From NCBI GenBank assembly GCA_937936675.1, contig CALDDL010000270.1, positions 1-21,162 on the forward strand: a stretch of DNA of 21,162 nt. The letters are read 5' to 3'. A model generated the notes under the pieces. That model saw only the letters and a program-made list of their open reading frames with translations, was not told the DNA's origin and made no database searches. Source of the DNA: an uncultured bacterium (GTDB lineage Bacteria; Bacteroidota; Ignavibacteria; Ignavibacteriales; Melioribacteraceae). Positions within the stretch are counted from its first letter, which is position 1; the number at the start of each line of letters is the position of its first letter. Positions 14,041-21,162 of the stretch are shown in pieces. A program made the translations under genes and the position numbers.

Positions 14041-15972
14041 TTAATTACTACTTATTTGTTCTTCAATTTCTGCGATTTTTTCGATATCGATGATTAAAGC
14101 TACAGTTCCATCGCCAAGGATTGTAGCACCTGAAATGCCATCAATATTTTTATAATATTTTCCTAAAGATTTGAGGACAGTCTGATGCTGTCCGAGTACT
14201 TGATCAACAACGAATCCGATACTCTGATTATGAATATTAGATACAACTACTTGTTCAATATTGGGTCTATTCGAATTAATACAAAATCTCTCATGAAGGC
14301 TTATATATGGGATAATAGTACCTCTAAGATTAACAATATTTCTGCCGTGGGAATTCGCGATATCTTCGTTAGTAAGCTCTAAACATTCTTCGACTGATGA
14401 GAGAGGAAGGATAAAATGATCATCTCCCACTTTTACTAGAAGCCCTTCAATTATTGCTAAAGTCAATGGAAGCTTTAGAGTAATATTAGTACCGCCGCCG
14501 GATGTGCTTTGAATATCAATAGCACCACGCAGACTTTCGATTGCTTTTTTTACAACATCTAAACCGACTCCTCTTCCTGAAACATTTGTAATCGATTCAG
14601 CGGTAGAAAATCCAGGCTTAAAGATTAAGGAATAGATTTCGGCATCGGTTAATTCTGCATTTTCACTTATAAGATTTTGTTTTACTGCTTTAGAAACTAT
14701 TTTCTCTTTATTTAAGCCGGCTCCATCATCCTTGATACTTATTAATACGTTTCCGCCGGATTGTCTTGCAGATAAATTAATAGTTGCCACTCTATTCTTA
14801 TTTAGTTTCATTCTTTCTTCGGGACCTTCAATTCCATGGTCAATGCAGTTTCTAATAATGTGAATAAGTGGATCATTCAATTTTTCAATTACAGTTTTAT
14901 CGAGTTCAGTTTCCGCACCTTCAGTAACCATCTCCACTTCTTTACCAAGTTCATTGGATAGGTCTCTTACTAATCTTTTGAATTTGCTGAAAGTAGTACC
15001 AATCGGAAGCATTCTAATATTTAATGCACTATCACGCAGAGACCATGTTATTCTTTCGATCTCTTCGGAGATTTGAGCAATATCCGTATTATTATTTTTT
15101 AATGAATATTGACTTAATTGGGCTTGTACTGTAACTAGTTCACCGACAAGATTTACTAATTCATCTAGCTTATCGGAATGGACACGAATGCTTGAACCAA
15201 AAGAATTGTCAGTTCTTTTATTATTGTCATGAACATTATTATTAATTTTCTCATTTTTCGAAATCTCTAATTCACATTGATCCTCAATAAAAATGAATAC
15301 GTCCCTAATCTCGTCAATACCTTTATTCGTACTTAAATCTATCTCCCATTTCAAATAAGAATGTTCGGGATTAATTTCCTCGAGTGTAGGAATTTCAGAA
15401 AAATTGCATATTAAAGAAGCAGTTCCTAATCCTTTTAGCTCGTTAATTAATAGTAACGGATTGATTCCGGTTTGAAATATTTCTCTATGAGGATTAAAGA
15501 CTATTTTATATGATGAAATATTTCTAGTCTCTATTTCTATTGTATTTCCATTTATTTGAGATGGAGTTTCGATTGATTTTTCTATGGAGAATTTATTTTT
15601 ATCTTTAGAGAGAATCATTTTGAATTCATTGACTAGCTTTTCTGAATCCAATGATTTTTTAGTACCGTCGCTTTGTAACATCAATGAAATATGGTCGATT
15701 GCAATAAGTGTCAAATCGATAATAGATTTGCTTAATTTAATTTTATCATTTCTTATTAGATCAAATACAGATTCAATTTCATGCGTAAAGGAAGTAATAT
15801 TATCAAATCCAAACATACCTGAAGAGCCTTTAATCGTATGAAGTGCCCTGAAAGTGGAAGCAATCAACTCGCTATCGTCAGGGGATTCTTCTAATTCTAA
15901 TAGAGATTTTTCTAATTCGACTAGTAGATCGGAAGCTTCTTCTTTGAATGCTTGGACGTGAATATCTTTCAT
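14041..15972 (-). CDS. cheA: CheA chemotaxis histidine kinase
   Basis: A 643-residue protein with all core CheA domains. P1/Hpt (~1-105) has phospho-accepting H45 in TFRALHTIKGSSGMFGF. A P2-like partner-binding domain (~152-237) has FNPHREIFQTGINPLLL and DVFIFIEDQCELEI. P3 dimerisation follows (~262-322, LDELVNLVGELVTVQAQL). The P4 kinase domain has N375 (HIIRNCIDHG), D415/G417 (KDDGAGL) and GRGVGLDVVKKAIESLRG. P5 (~505-640) is CheW-like and docks to CheW and receptors. CheA phosphorylates CheY and CheB in response to receptor state. The ATG overlaps the cheY stop by 4 bp (ATGA), which implies translational coupling. AAGGTG lies upstream. Confidence 0.98.
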   Translation of the reverse strand: MKDIHVQAFKEEASDLLVELEKSLLELEESPDDSELIASTFRALHTIKGSSGMFGFDNITSFTHEIESVFDLIRNDKIKLSKSIIDLTLIAIDHISLMLQSDGTKKSLDSEKLVNEFKMILSKDKNKFSIEKSIETPSQINGNTIEIETRNISSYKIVFNPHREIFQTGINPLLLINELKGLGTASLICNFSEIPTLEEINPEHSYLKWEIDLSTNKGIDEIRDVFIFIEDQCELEISKNEKINNNVHDNNKRTDNSFGSSIRVHSDKLDELVNLVGELVTVQAQLSQYSLKNNNTDIAQISEEIERITWSLRDSALNIRMLPIGTTFSKFKRLVRDLSNELGKEVEMVTEGAETELDKTVIEKLNDPLIHIIRNCIDHGIEGPEERMKLNKNRVATINLSARQSGGNVLISIKDDGAGLNKEKIVSKAVKQNLISENAELTDAEIYSLIFKPGFSTAESITNVSGRGVGLDVVKKAIESLRGAIDIQSTSGGGTNITLKLPLTLAIIEGLLVKVGDDHFILPLSSVEECLELTNEDIANSHGRNIVNLRGTIIPYISLHERFCINSNRPNIEQVVVSNIHNQSIGFVVDQVLGQHQTVLKSLGKYYKNIDGISGATILGDGTVALIIDIEKIAEIEEQISSN

Positions 15973-16334
15973 CCTATCACCTTTTTAACTACAGCTAATA
16001 ACTGCTCTTGTTTAAATGGCTTAATAATCCATCCGGTTGCTCCGGCAGCTTTACCTTCACTTTTTTTTGCATCTTGCGATTCAGTGGTAAGCATGATAAT
16101 TGGTACGAATCTATAAGATGAATTGCTTCGGATATTCTTGATTAATGTTATCCCATCCATAATGGGCATATTAAGATCGGTTATAAATAGATTAATTTTT
16201 CTGTCATTTATTTTTTGAAGAGCATCTTTGCCATTACTTGCTTCAATAACTTCATAACCTGCATCTTTAAGTGTAAAAGAGACCATCTGCCTTATGCTCG
16301 ATGAATCATCTACTGTCATTATAATTTTATTCAT
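15969..16334 (-). CDS. cheY: CheY-type single-domain response regulator
   Basis: A 121-residue lone receiver. It has D9/D10, phospho-acceptor D53 (FITDLNMPIMDG), T83 (IIMLTTESQ) and K105 (GWIIKPFKQEQL). The LTTES and GWIIKPF motifs are typical of CheY next to CheA rather than of transcriptional regulators. As CheA's diffusible output it should bind a motor or another effector; no motor genes lie in the window, so the effector is not known. It sits 12 bp after the STAS gene and overlaps cheA by 4 bp. GAGGCG precedes the ATG. Confidence 0.95.
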   Translation of the reverse strand: MNKIIMTVDDSSSIRQMVSFTLKDAGYEVIEASNGKDALQKINDRKINLFITDLNMPIMDGITLIKNIRSNSSYRFVPIIMLTTESQDAKKSEGKAAGATGWIIKPFKQEQLLAVVKKVIG

Positions 16335-16346
16335 ATTTATTTCGCC

Positions 16347-16664
16347 TCAATTTTCGGAAATTTTAAAATCTGTCATGAATTTTTCGCACCCAATTTCATT
16401 TGCGAGTTTTTTAATTTTTTCTAATCCGATTTTATCTATCGTAAGATTTTTATTTCTATTTATGGCTGATTTACGTGCAGCTTGTAATAACTGCAAGTAT
16501 GAAATATCTATCTCGTCTAATTTTTCATGTGTTATTTTAATATCATTCGACTCATCAAATGCTATTATAAACCTTATATAAATTTCACTTATATTTTCTA
16601 GTGTTATGGAACCATCAAGTTTCACTTCACTCATATTCACTGATTCAGGTTTGTATTCATTCAT
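16347..16664 (-). CDS. STAS-domain protein
   Basis: A 105-residue single STAS domain (SpoIIAA/anti-sigma-antagonist fold). Signature elements are VKLDGSITLENISEIY in the first strand and helix, and KLDEIDISYLQLLQAARKSA around the family's regulatory serine position (S55 here). STAS proteins bind partner proteins, often switched by serine phosphorylation, but no anti-sigma kinase or PP2C phosphatase lies in the window. STAS proteins next to cheY and cheA occur in several bacterial chemosensory clusters, as I recall. It lies 11 bp after the MCP-like gene and 12 bp before cheY, so it is almost certainly cotranscribed. An adaptor role in the pathway is inferred. Confidence 0.85.
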   Translation of the reverse strand: MNEYKPESVNMSEVKLDGSITLENISEIYIRFIIAFDESNDIKITHEKLDEIDISYLQLLQAARKSAINRNKNLTIDKIGLEKIKKLANEIGCEKFMTDFKISEN

Positions 16665-16675
16665 ATAATTCTCTT

Positions 16676-18463
16676 TTAGAATAGTTCAACGTTATCGCCA
16701 AAATCATTTTTGGCAGATTTATTTCTATTATTAGTTTTTATTGGCGAATATTTTGATTCGGATAGAAGACTTTCATGGATTTCTCTTTCTCTATTCATTG
16801 TATATAGATTAAGATGAGAAGCAATATTTATTTTATTGACTGATTCAATTTCGGGAAGTAGTTCGATCTCTTTAATTATTTCGCCGAATAAATCAATACA
16901 TTTATTGGATATATGGTTTACTTTTTCTTGTATGGATAAATTAGAAAGTAATTCAGTTATGCTATTTTTAAGGTTAGCAACTTTTATTTTAATAGTTTCT
17001 AAAGAGCTTGCTTCATCTTTCTCACTTATTTGTAATTTATCTAATAGACTTTTGATCTCTACGTCAAAAGATGTGAGTTCATCGGAATTAATTTTTCTTA
17101 TCTCTTCACTCGAACTATTCTTAAGTTTTATAGCCGCAACATTAATCTTTCTTAGGAAAAGATTAATTTTTGAAGATAATTCCTTAGTCCTTATACTTAA
17201 ATTTTGTATCGCTTCTGAAATTACGCTTAAAGCTAATCCTTCATTTCCGGTTCTAATTGATCTAATTCTTGAATTTAATGCTATTATTTCTATCTCTGCG
17301 CCAAGCTCTTCTATTTCGGAGATTACTTTTGTAAGCCGTTCTACTATATTAATTATCCCAATGATTGATCGTGATAGTTCTGTACTAAGTTTGATATTTT
17401 TAATCAATTCATCTAAAATGAAAGAAAGTTTCTCTTCCATTTCAAGAAACGACCCGCCCGAGGATTGAATATTAGTTATAAATAATTCGTTGCTAAATTC
17501 AAACATTCTTGTAACTGATTCTTCGACTATTCTAAGACTATCAATTATCGCTAATACACTTTTACAAAATTCGCTATTTGCATCTTGTACTTGAGCAGCT
17601 TGCAGATAGCATGTATCTTTAGTTTGATAAAGATTTTCTATTAATTCATTTTCTTCGATATGTAAATTCGCGTTGGTCTTTTCACCAATTAATTCAACTG
17701 CAGAATTAACGTGCTCAAATTTTTGTCTTGTAATATCATGCATCTGAATAGAAGTAACGACCTCGGAAATATTAATCGATACATCCTCTGAGGATTCAGA
17801 AATTCCATTGAGTATATGGCAGCATTTACTATTTTTAGAACGGAATATTTCTATTGCAGAGGATGTAGTATTAAGAATTAATTCAGATTGCTCGCTTTGG
17901 ACATGTTCAATTTTTGTGAGATTTTTTATAATAGAATTTATTTCTGCTATCAAAAATGCAGATTGCTTTTTTATTTCTGTAGATTTTTTATCAATAACTT
18001 CCGAAAGAGTTTCTACACCATTAGCTAGTGCCATAAATCCAAGATCACGGCTACCTAATCGTTCACTTTCGATCTTAGTGGAGACGCCAAGTATTTTTAA
18101 TTGTTTAACAATATTTCTAAATTGAGAAACTTCATCATAAATTAAAGCACAATTTTCTAATATTACGTTTAAGTCTTCCTTATCAGTATTTATTTCGTTA
18201 TTAAATCGATTTAGATAAGAATTAAGTTGATGAAGTAATTCTTCTAATTCAATGATTCCCTTTGAAAATAGGTCTTCGGATAACACCTTGACGGAAGTGA
18301 TAGAGGCATTAGTAATCACTTTCGATTCATTAAGGAAAGTTCTCAAATAAGAACCAATACTTATAAAATCATTTTCGGAATTAGTAATAATTTCTTCGAT
18401 TAATGATTTGATTGAAGAAAGATTCTTAGAGATATTTTTTCTATTAATATTAAGCATGCACAT
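16676..18463 (-). CDS. Soluble MCP-like coiled-coil protein with CheZ-like DxxxQ motif
   Basis: A 595-residue, nearly all-helical protein with no membrane segment or HAMP domain. It has two degenerate receptor-hairpin tips: one at ~122-155 (LGVSTKIESERLG, GFMALANGVETL) and one at ~388-430 (IEIIALNSRIRSIRTG, VISEAIQNLSIRT). At 239-252 it reads IQMHDITRQKFEHV; D243-x3-Q247 resembles the catalytic D143-x3-Q147 of CheZ. At the matching place in the second half is N508-x3-Q512. The offsets (tip 1 to Q247, 112 residues; tip 2 to Q512, 108) indicate internal duplication. It lies directly upstream of STAS, CheY and CheA. It may be a CheY-P phosphatase or a soluble array component. The better-spaced start is ATG 18457 (MLNINRKN), two codons in; it overlaps the upstream kinase stop in either case. 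Confidence 0.8.
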   Translation of the reverse strand: MCMLNINRKNISKNLSSIKSLIEEIITNSENDFISIGSYLRTFLNESKVITNASITSVKVLSEDLFSKGIIELEELLHQLNSYLNRFNNEINTDKEDLNVILENCALIYDEVSQFRNIVKQLKILGVSTKIESERLGSRDLGFMALANGVETLSEVIDKKSTEIKKQSAFLIAEINSIIKNLTKIEHVQSEQSELILNTTSSAIEIFRSKNSKCCHILNGISESSEDVSINISEVVTSIQMHDITRQKFEHVNSAVELIGEKTNANLHIEENELIENLYQTKDTCYLQAAQVQDANSEFCKSVLAIIDSLRIVEESVTRMFEFSNELFITNIQSSGGSFLEMEEKLSFILDELIKNIKLSTELSRSIIGIINIVERLTKVISEIEELGAEIEIIALNSRIRSIRTGNEGLALSVISEAIQNLSIRTKELSSKINLFLRKINVAAIKLKNSSSEEIRKINSDELTSFDVEIKSLLDKLQISEKDEASSLETIKIKVANLKNSITELLSNLSIQEKVNHISNKCIDLFGEIIKEIELLPEIESVNKINIASHLNLYTMNREREIHESLLSESKYSPIKTNNRNKSAKNDFGDNVELF

Positions 18464-19568
18464 TCTCGGTATTCATTATTACGGGAGTTGTAGCTAAAGG
18501 GATACCAAATTCAACAACTGTATATTGATCTACTTTGCTATCAATAGCTAAGTAGCCATTATAATATTTGAGAGTTTTTTTTGCGAGCGAAAGACCCACT
18601 CCCATCCCATCGTGTTCGTAAATATTCTTAGAGAATTGATTGAATAGTTCGATATTATTAATAGATTTTTTATTCATACCAATACCATGATCATGAATTC
18701 TTATTTTATAATGCTCATCTTCGATCCATCCCTTTACTAAAATGCTGCTTCCTTTTTCAGAAAATAGTACCGAATTCTCCAGCACTTCATATAAAATTGT
18801 TTTGAAATATCTTTCATTAATAGAAAGCGAAGCATCATCAAATTCAATGAAGATATCTTTATTCCTTTGATATTCATCAAAGTAATTGATTATTTCATTT
18901 GATAATGAACCGGATTCTAGTTCAAAAGGGTTAAGTACTTGTTTAAAATTTTCAATTTCATGTTTATCCAGATAAACTAATTCTGAAAACTGAAGCATTT
19001 TTTCAATTCTTTTGAGGAGTCGTTTGCCTGAACGATAAATTACGTCAGCCATACTTTTAATTTCCTCTGGTTCGAGGGAAGAAATATCTTCTTTAATTAT
19101 TTCAGAGAAACCGAGGATCCCGACTAATGGTGTACGAAGTTCATGAGGTACGCGCGTTATTAATTGTTCTTTTAATACTTTAATATTTTCAGAAAAAATT
19201 TCTTTTTTAGCTAATCTAAGATCAATTGCACGAAGGAGATCTTGAGCTTTATATGGTTTGATAATATAATCATCAGCTCCAAGATTCATTGCGTAACGAA
19301 GGTCTTCCATATCAACTTTAGCGGTTAGAAATAAAAATGGGATATTTGCTGTTTCTTTTTCTTTTTGTAGGTGCTTTAATAATTCGTAGCCATTTATTTT
19401 AGGAATACTTATATCGCTAATAATAATATCGGGAAGAAATTCGGAGGCAATTTTATATCCAGATTCACCGTCATTTGCCGTAAGGACGTAAAATCCTTCT
19501 TCTTCTAAAAGTGTTTTTATATTGGATTGAATATCAAATTCATCTTCTACAACTAATACGGAGTACAT
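18450..19568 (-). CDS. Hybrid receiver-histidine kinase (REC-HisKA-HATPase), copy 1
   Basis: A 372-residue soluble protein. The receiver (~2-121) has E8/D9/E10, phospho-acceptor D52 (IISDISIPKINGYE), T82 and K104 (IIKPY). The phosphoacceptor helix carries H142 in VPHELRTPLVGILGFSEI. The HATPase domain (~240-360) has N-box EVLENSVLFS, an intact G1 (HDHGIGM) and G2 (DGMGVGLSLAKK). It has no input domain other than the receiver, so it is probably a relay kinase. It follows a LytTR regulator by 96 bp and overlaps the MCP-like gene by 14 bp, and is paralogous in order and motifs to the kinase at 5190-6269. AAAGGA precedes the ATG. Confidence 0.93.
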   Translation of the reverse strand: MYSVLVVEDEFDIQSNIKTLLEEEGFYVLTANDGESGYKIASEFLPDIIISDISIPKINGYELLKHLQKEKETANIPFLFLTAKVDMEDLRYAMNLGADDYIIKPYKAQDLLRAIDLRLAKKEIFSENIKVLKEQLITRVPHELRTPLVGILGFSEIIKEDISSLEPEEIKSMADVIYRSGKRLLKRIEKMLQFSELVYLDKHEIENFKQVLNPFELESGSLSNEIINYFDEYQRNKDIFIEFDDASLSINERYFKTILYEVLENSVLFSEKGSSILVKGWIEDEHYKIRIHDHGIGMNKKSINNIELFNQFSKNIYEHDGMGVGLSLAKKTLKYYNGYLAIDSKVDQYTVVEFGIPLATTPVIMNTENVHA

Positions 19569-19664
19569 AATTTCCTTTTTTCGATTGTCTTCACTCCATT
19601 ATCGGCGGTGAAGAAAATCAGTAAAGGAATTATGTTGCAAGCGGAAATTTTCTGGTACGAGCAG

Positions 19665-20435
19665 CTAATTTTTTTCTTTTTTAATCTTTGAGGAGTATCT
19701 TTTACTGATGATAAATTCTTCCTCAATATCTTTGAGACGGATAGACATTCTGCCTCCGCTGATTTTTTCCATCTTATTGATCATATTCATATTTATAATA
19801 GTACCGCGATGAATCCTCAAAAAAATATTTTCCGGAAGCTGTTCTTCCCAAGTGGATATTGCCCTACGCATTAAATATGTTTTCCCTGATGTAGTCATTA
19901 GATTAGTATATTGATTCTCAGCTTTGATAAAAACAATATCTTCAATTGTAATAAATATATGACGCCCGTTAATACGAATAAGAAGTTTATCTTGCGGCTG
20001 ATATGATTCTGATTCGTCTGATTCTGAATTAGTACTAGTAAGATTATCTTCAATGATTACGTTATGTTTATTTAGTCTAGTTTTAACCGCACTAAGTAGC
20101 TCTTTCATCCTAAAGGGTTTGAAAATATAATCATCTGCACCAAGCTCCATCCCGAGCCTAAAATCATTTCGGTCCACCATTGCAGTTAAAAATATAAATG
20201 GAATCGTGCGGGTCTCTTTTAAATTAGATAATTCTCTTAGTACATCATAACCTGATATTCCGGGCATCTTTATATCACATATAATCAGATCAGGAATTAA
20301 TTCTTTTGCCTTTCTTATCCCACATTCACCATTTGCGCAATCAATTACTTTGTAGTTCTCTTCTTCAAGAATTTCAATTATGTTCGATTGAATATCTATA
20401 TCATCTTCAATAATTAATATTGTTTTATGTTCCAT
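19665..20435 (-). CDS. LytTR-family response regulator, copy 1
   Basis: A 256-residue response regulator. The receiver (~4-120) has E10/D11/D12, phospho-acceptor D54 (ICDIKMPGISGYD), T84 (FLTAMVDR) and the KP motif (IFKPF). A linker (~123-148, Asn/Ser/Glu-rich) leads to a LytTR DNA-binding domain (~150-252) with FLRIHRGTIINMNMI and a basic end (ISKRYSSKIKKEK). It is the first regulatory gene of the cluster and lies 20 bp downstream of the DUF6807-like gene, with AAAGGA before its ATG. The closest relative in the window is the LytTR regulator at 6401-7153; each precedes a REC-histidine kinase. DNA targets are unknown. Confidence 0.95.
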   Translation of the reverse strand: MEHKTILIIEDDIDIQSNIIEILEEENYKVIDCANGECGIRKAKELIPDLIICDIKMPGISGYDVLRELSNLKETRTIPFIFLTAMVDRNDFRLGMELGADDYIFKPFRMKELLSAVKTRLNKHNVIIEDNLTSTNSESDESESYQPQDKLLIRINGRHIFITIEDIVFIKAENQYTNLMTTSGKTYLMRRAISTWEEQLPENIFLRIHRGTIINMNMINKMEKISGGRMSIRLKDIEEEFIISKRYSSKIKKEKN

Positions 20436-20455
20436 TTGATTCCTTTTATAATGAT

Positions 20456-21162
20456 TTAATTATTTATAAATTCCTCATACTTTTCATCGCATTTTGCTTT
20501 ATCTATTTTTTCGTTTTGAATAAGAATTCGATATTTAAAAGTAACCGAGTCCCCGGCATCAAGTTTATAATTTAATTCTTCCTTACCTTCACTGAAGATT
20601 TTTTGTCCTAATGGATTAGCGGCAAAAAGTCCATAATCGCGAGCATGCCAATATGTTGGAAAGCCGATATTTTCCGGATTATCAAAAATCACAATGGACA
20701 CGTCATGACTATTAATATTGCCCGATAGAGCAACCCATTTAGCTCTTTTACCCCAAGCATCATTTCCTTCAATACCATCGCTATTAATATAGTTACCTGT
20801 AACATTACTATTATCTAAGACTGCAACTTCTGTTTTATTGCCGTGAGAGTCTGTCAATGTTATTGGTTGATTAGTAGGGAGCTCGAGCTGACGTGCAACT
20901 CTTAATCCCATCATACCTTCTTTATTATCATTAAAAAAAACATCATTATCTAATGCAGAAAGCTTAGTAATTCTATCAATAGTTCTTGAATTATTTTCGG
21001 AACGGAAAATAAAATGAGTTATTTCTTCTAATAGAATTTCACCCTTATGATTTATCCAATTCGAGGAGACAATCAATTCTGCTTTATTATCACTTTCTTT
21101 TTCAAAGATAATATCTTGTAGTATGATTGTTCCCATTTTATCAGATTGAGTCTCAGGAATTG
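20456..21162 (-). CDS. DUF6807 (PmoA-like) family protein, N-terminus beyond window
   Basis: The frame is open to the window edge without an upstream stop, so 235 C-terminal residues are visible. The ATG at 21136 is probably internal because the codons before it (ETQSDK) read on smoothly. Recognisable family motifs are LRVARQLELP, NDAWGKRAKWVALSG, VIFDNPENIGFPTYWHARDYGLFAANPLG and the C-terminal LDAGDSVTFKYRIL. The family was formerly called methane oxygenase PmoA, but it is widespread in polysaccharide-degrading bacteria and has no demonstrated oxygenase role that I know of. The N-terminal half, including the usual HHRGLW-type motif, is not in the window. The 20-bp gap to the LytTR gene suggests cotranscription, although the functional link is unclear. 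Confidence 0.85.
   Translation of the reverse strand, partial: IPETQSDKMGTIILQDIIFEKESDNKAELIVSSNWINHKGEILLEEITHFIFRSENNSRTIDRITKLSALDNDVFFNDNKEGMMGLRVARQLELPTNQPITLTDSHGNKTEVAVLDNSNVTGNYINSDGIEGNDAWGKRAKWVALSGNINSHDVSIVIFDNPENIGFPTYWHARDYGLFAANPLGQKIFSEGKEELNYKLDAGDSVTFKYRILIQNEKIDKAKCDEKYEEFINN

Noticed and set aside
16836..17468. 210-residue plus-strand ORF opposite the MCP-like gene
   Set aside because: Rich in Ser, Ile, Leu and Phe as expected of antisense to an AT-rich coiled-coil gene; no ribosome-binding site or recognisable domain.
19588..19614. 7-bp hairpin (TCTTCAC / GTGAAGA) between the LytTR gene and REC-kinase 1
   Set aside because: Long 13-nt loop, no U-tract after it on either strand, and operon continuity expected; too weak to call a terminator or attenuator.
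21134..21136. ATG at 21136 as the start of the DUF6807-like protein
   Set aside because: The frame is open to the window edge, the family is normally longer at the N-terminus, and no SD sequence lies before this ATG.
1..21162. CRISPR arrays, insertion sequences, integrases, rRNA and tRNA genes
   Set aside because: Scanned for by eye; no regularly spaced repeats, transposase-like frames or structural RNA signatures were found.

Overview
The window is low-GC bacterial DNA in which every credible gene lies on the minus strand, so transcription runs from high to low coordinates. Most genes are preceded by clear purine-rich Shine-Dalgarno sequences (GGAG, AGGAG and AAGGA types). A secreted protein with an anchor-D-like N-terminus, a DUF6807-like protein, LytTR regulators and receiver/histidine-kinase hybrids are also present. 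Together these point to the Bacteroidota/Chlorobiota/Ignavibacteriota branch. The regular SD sequences favour an Ignavibacteriota-like organism over a typical Bacteroidota, but this is inference without any database search.

Layout in transcription order. At the right edge is a DUF6807/PmoA-like gene cut by the window end. A signalling block of about 18 kb follows: LytTR response regulator, REC-histidine kinase, soluble MCP-like coiled-coil protein with a CheZ-like DxxxQ motif, STAS protein, CheY, CheA, CheW, receptor (580 aa), CheR, CheB. After a 358-bp intergenic region comes a second arm: PAS histidine kinase split by a -1 frameshift, second LytTR regulator, second REC-histidine kinase, small helical protein, second CheW, second receptor (700 aa). 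A strong hairpin terminator closes the block. To its left are a LacI-family repressor with its own promoter and two operators, and the 5' part of a secreted repeat protein cut by the left edge.

How the genes fit together. CheA, CheW, CheY, CheR, CheB and two receptors form a nearly complete chemosensory pathway. No cheD, cheC, cheX or canonical cheZ lies in the window. The 595-aa protein upstream of STAS-CheY-CheA carries two degenerate receptor-hairpin tips and, in its first half, a DITRQ motif resembling the CheZ catalytic D-x-x-x-Q. It is the best candidate for the missing CheY-P phosphatase, or for an unusual soluble array component. The two receptors differ by a symmetric 21-residue indel in the two arms of the signalling hairpin, consistent with length classes 34H and 40H, and each has its own adjacent CheW. 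The chemosensory core is bracketed by two paralogous LytTR plus REC-histidine kinase pairs, suggesting that the locus links chemosensory signalling to transcriptional output.

The observations I rate highest are the duplicated MCP-like/CheZ-like protein, the A AAA AAC frameshift in the PAS kinase, the two receptor length classes, and the bracketing paralogous LytTR/kinase modules.
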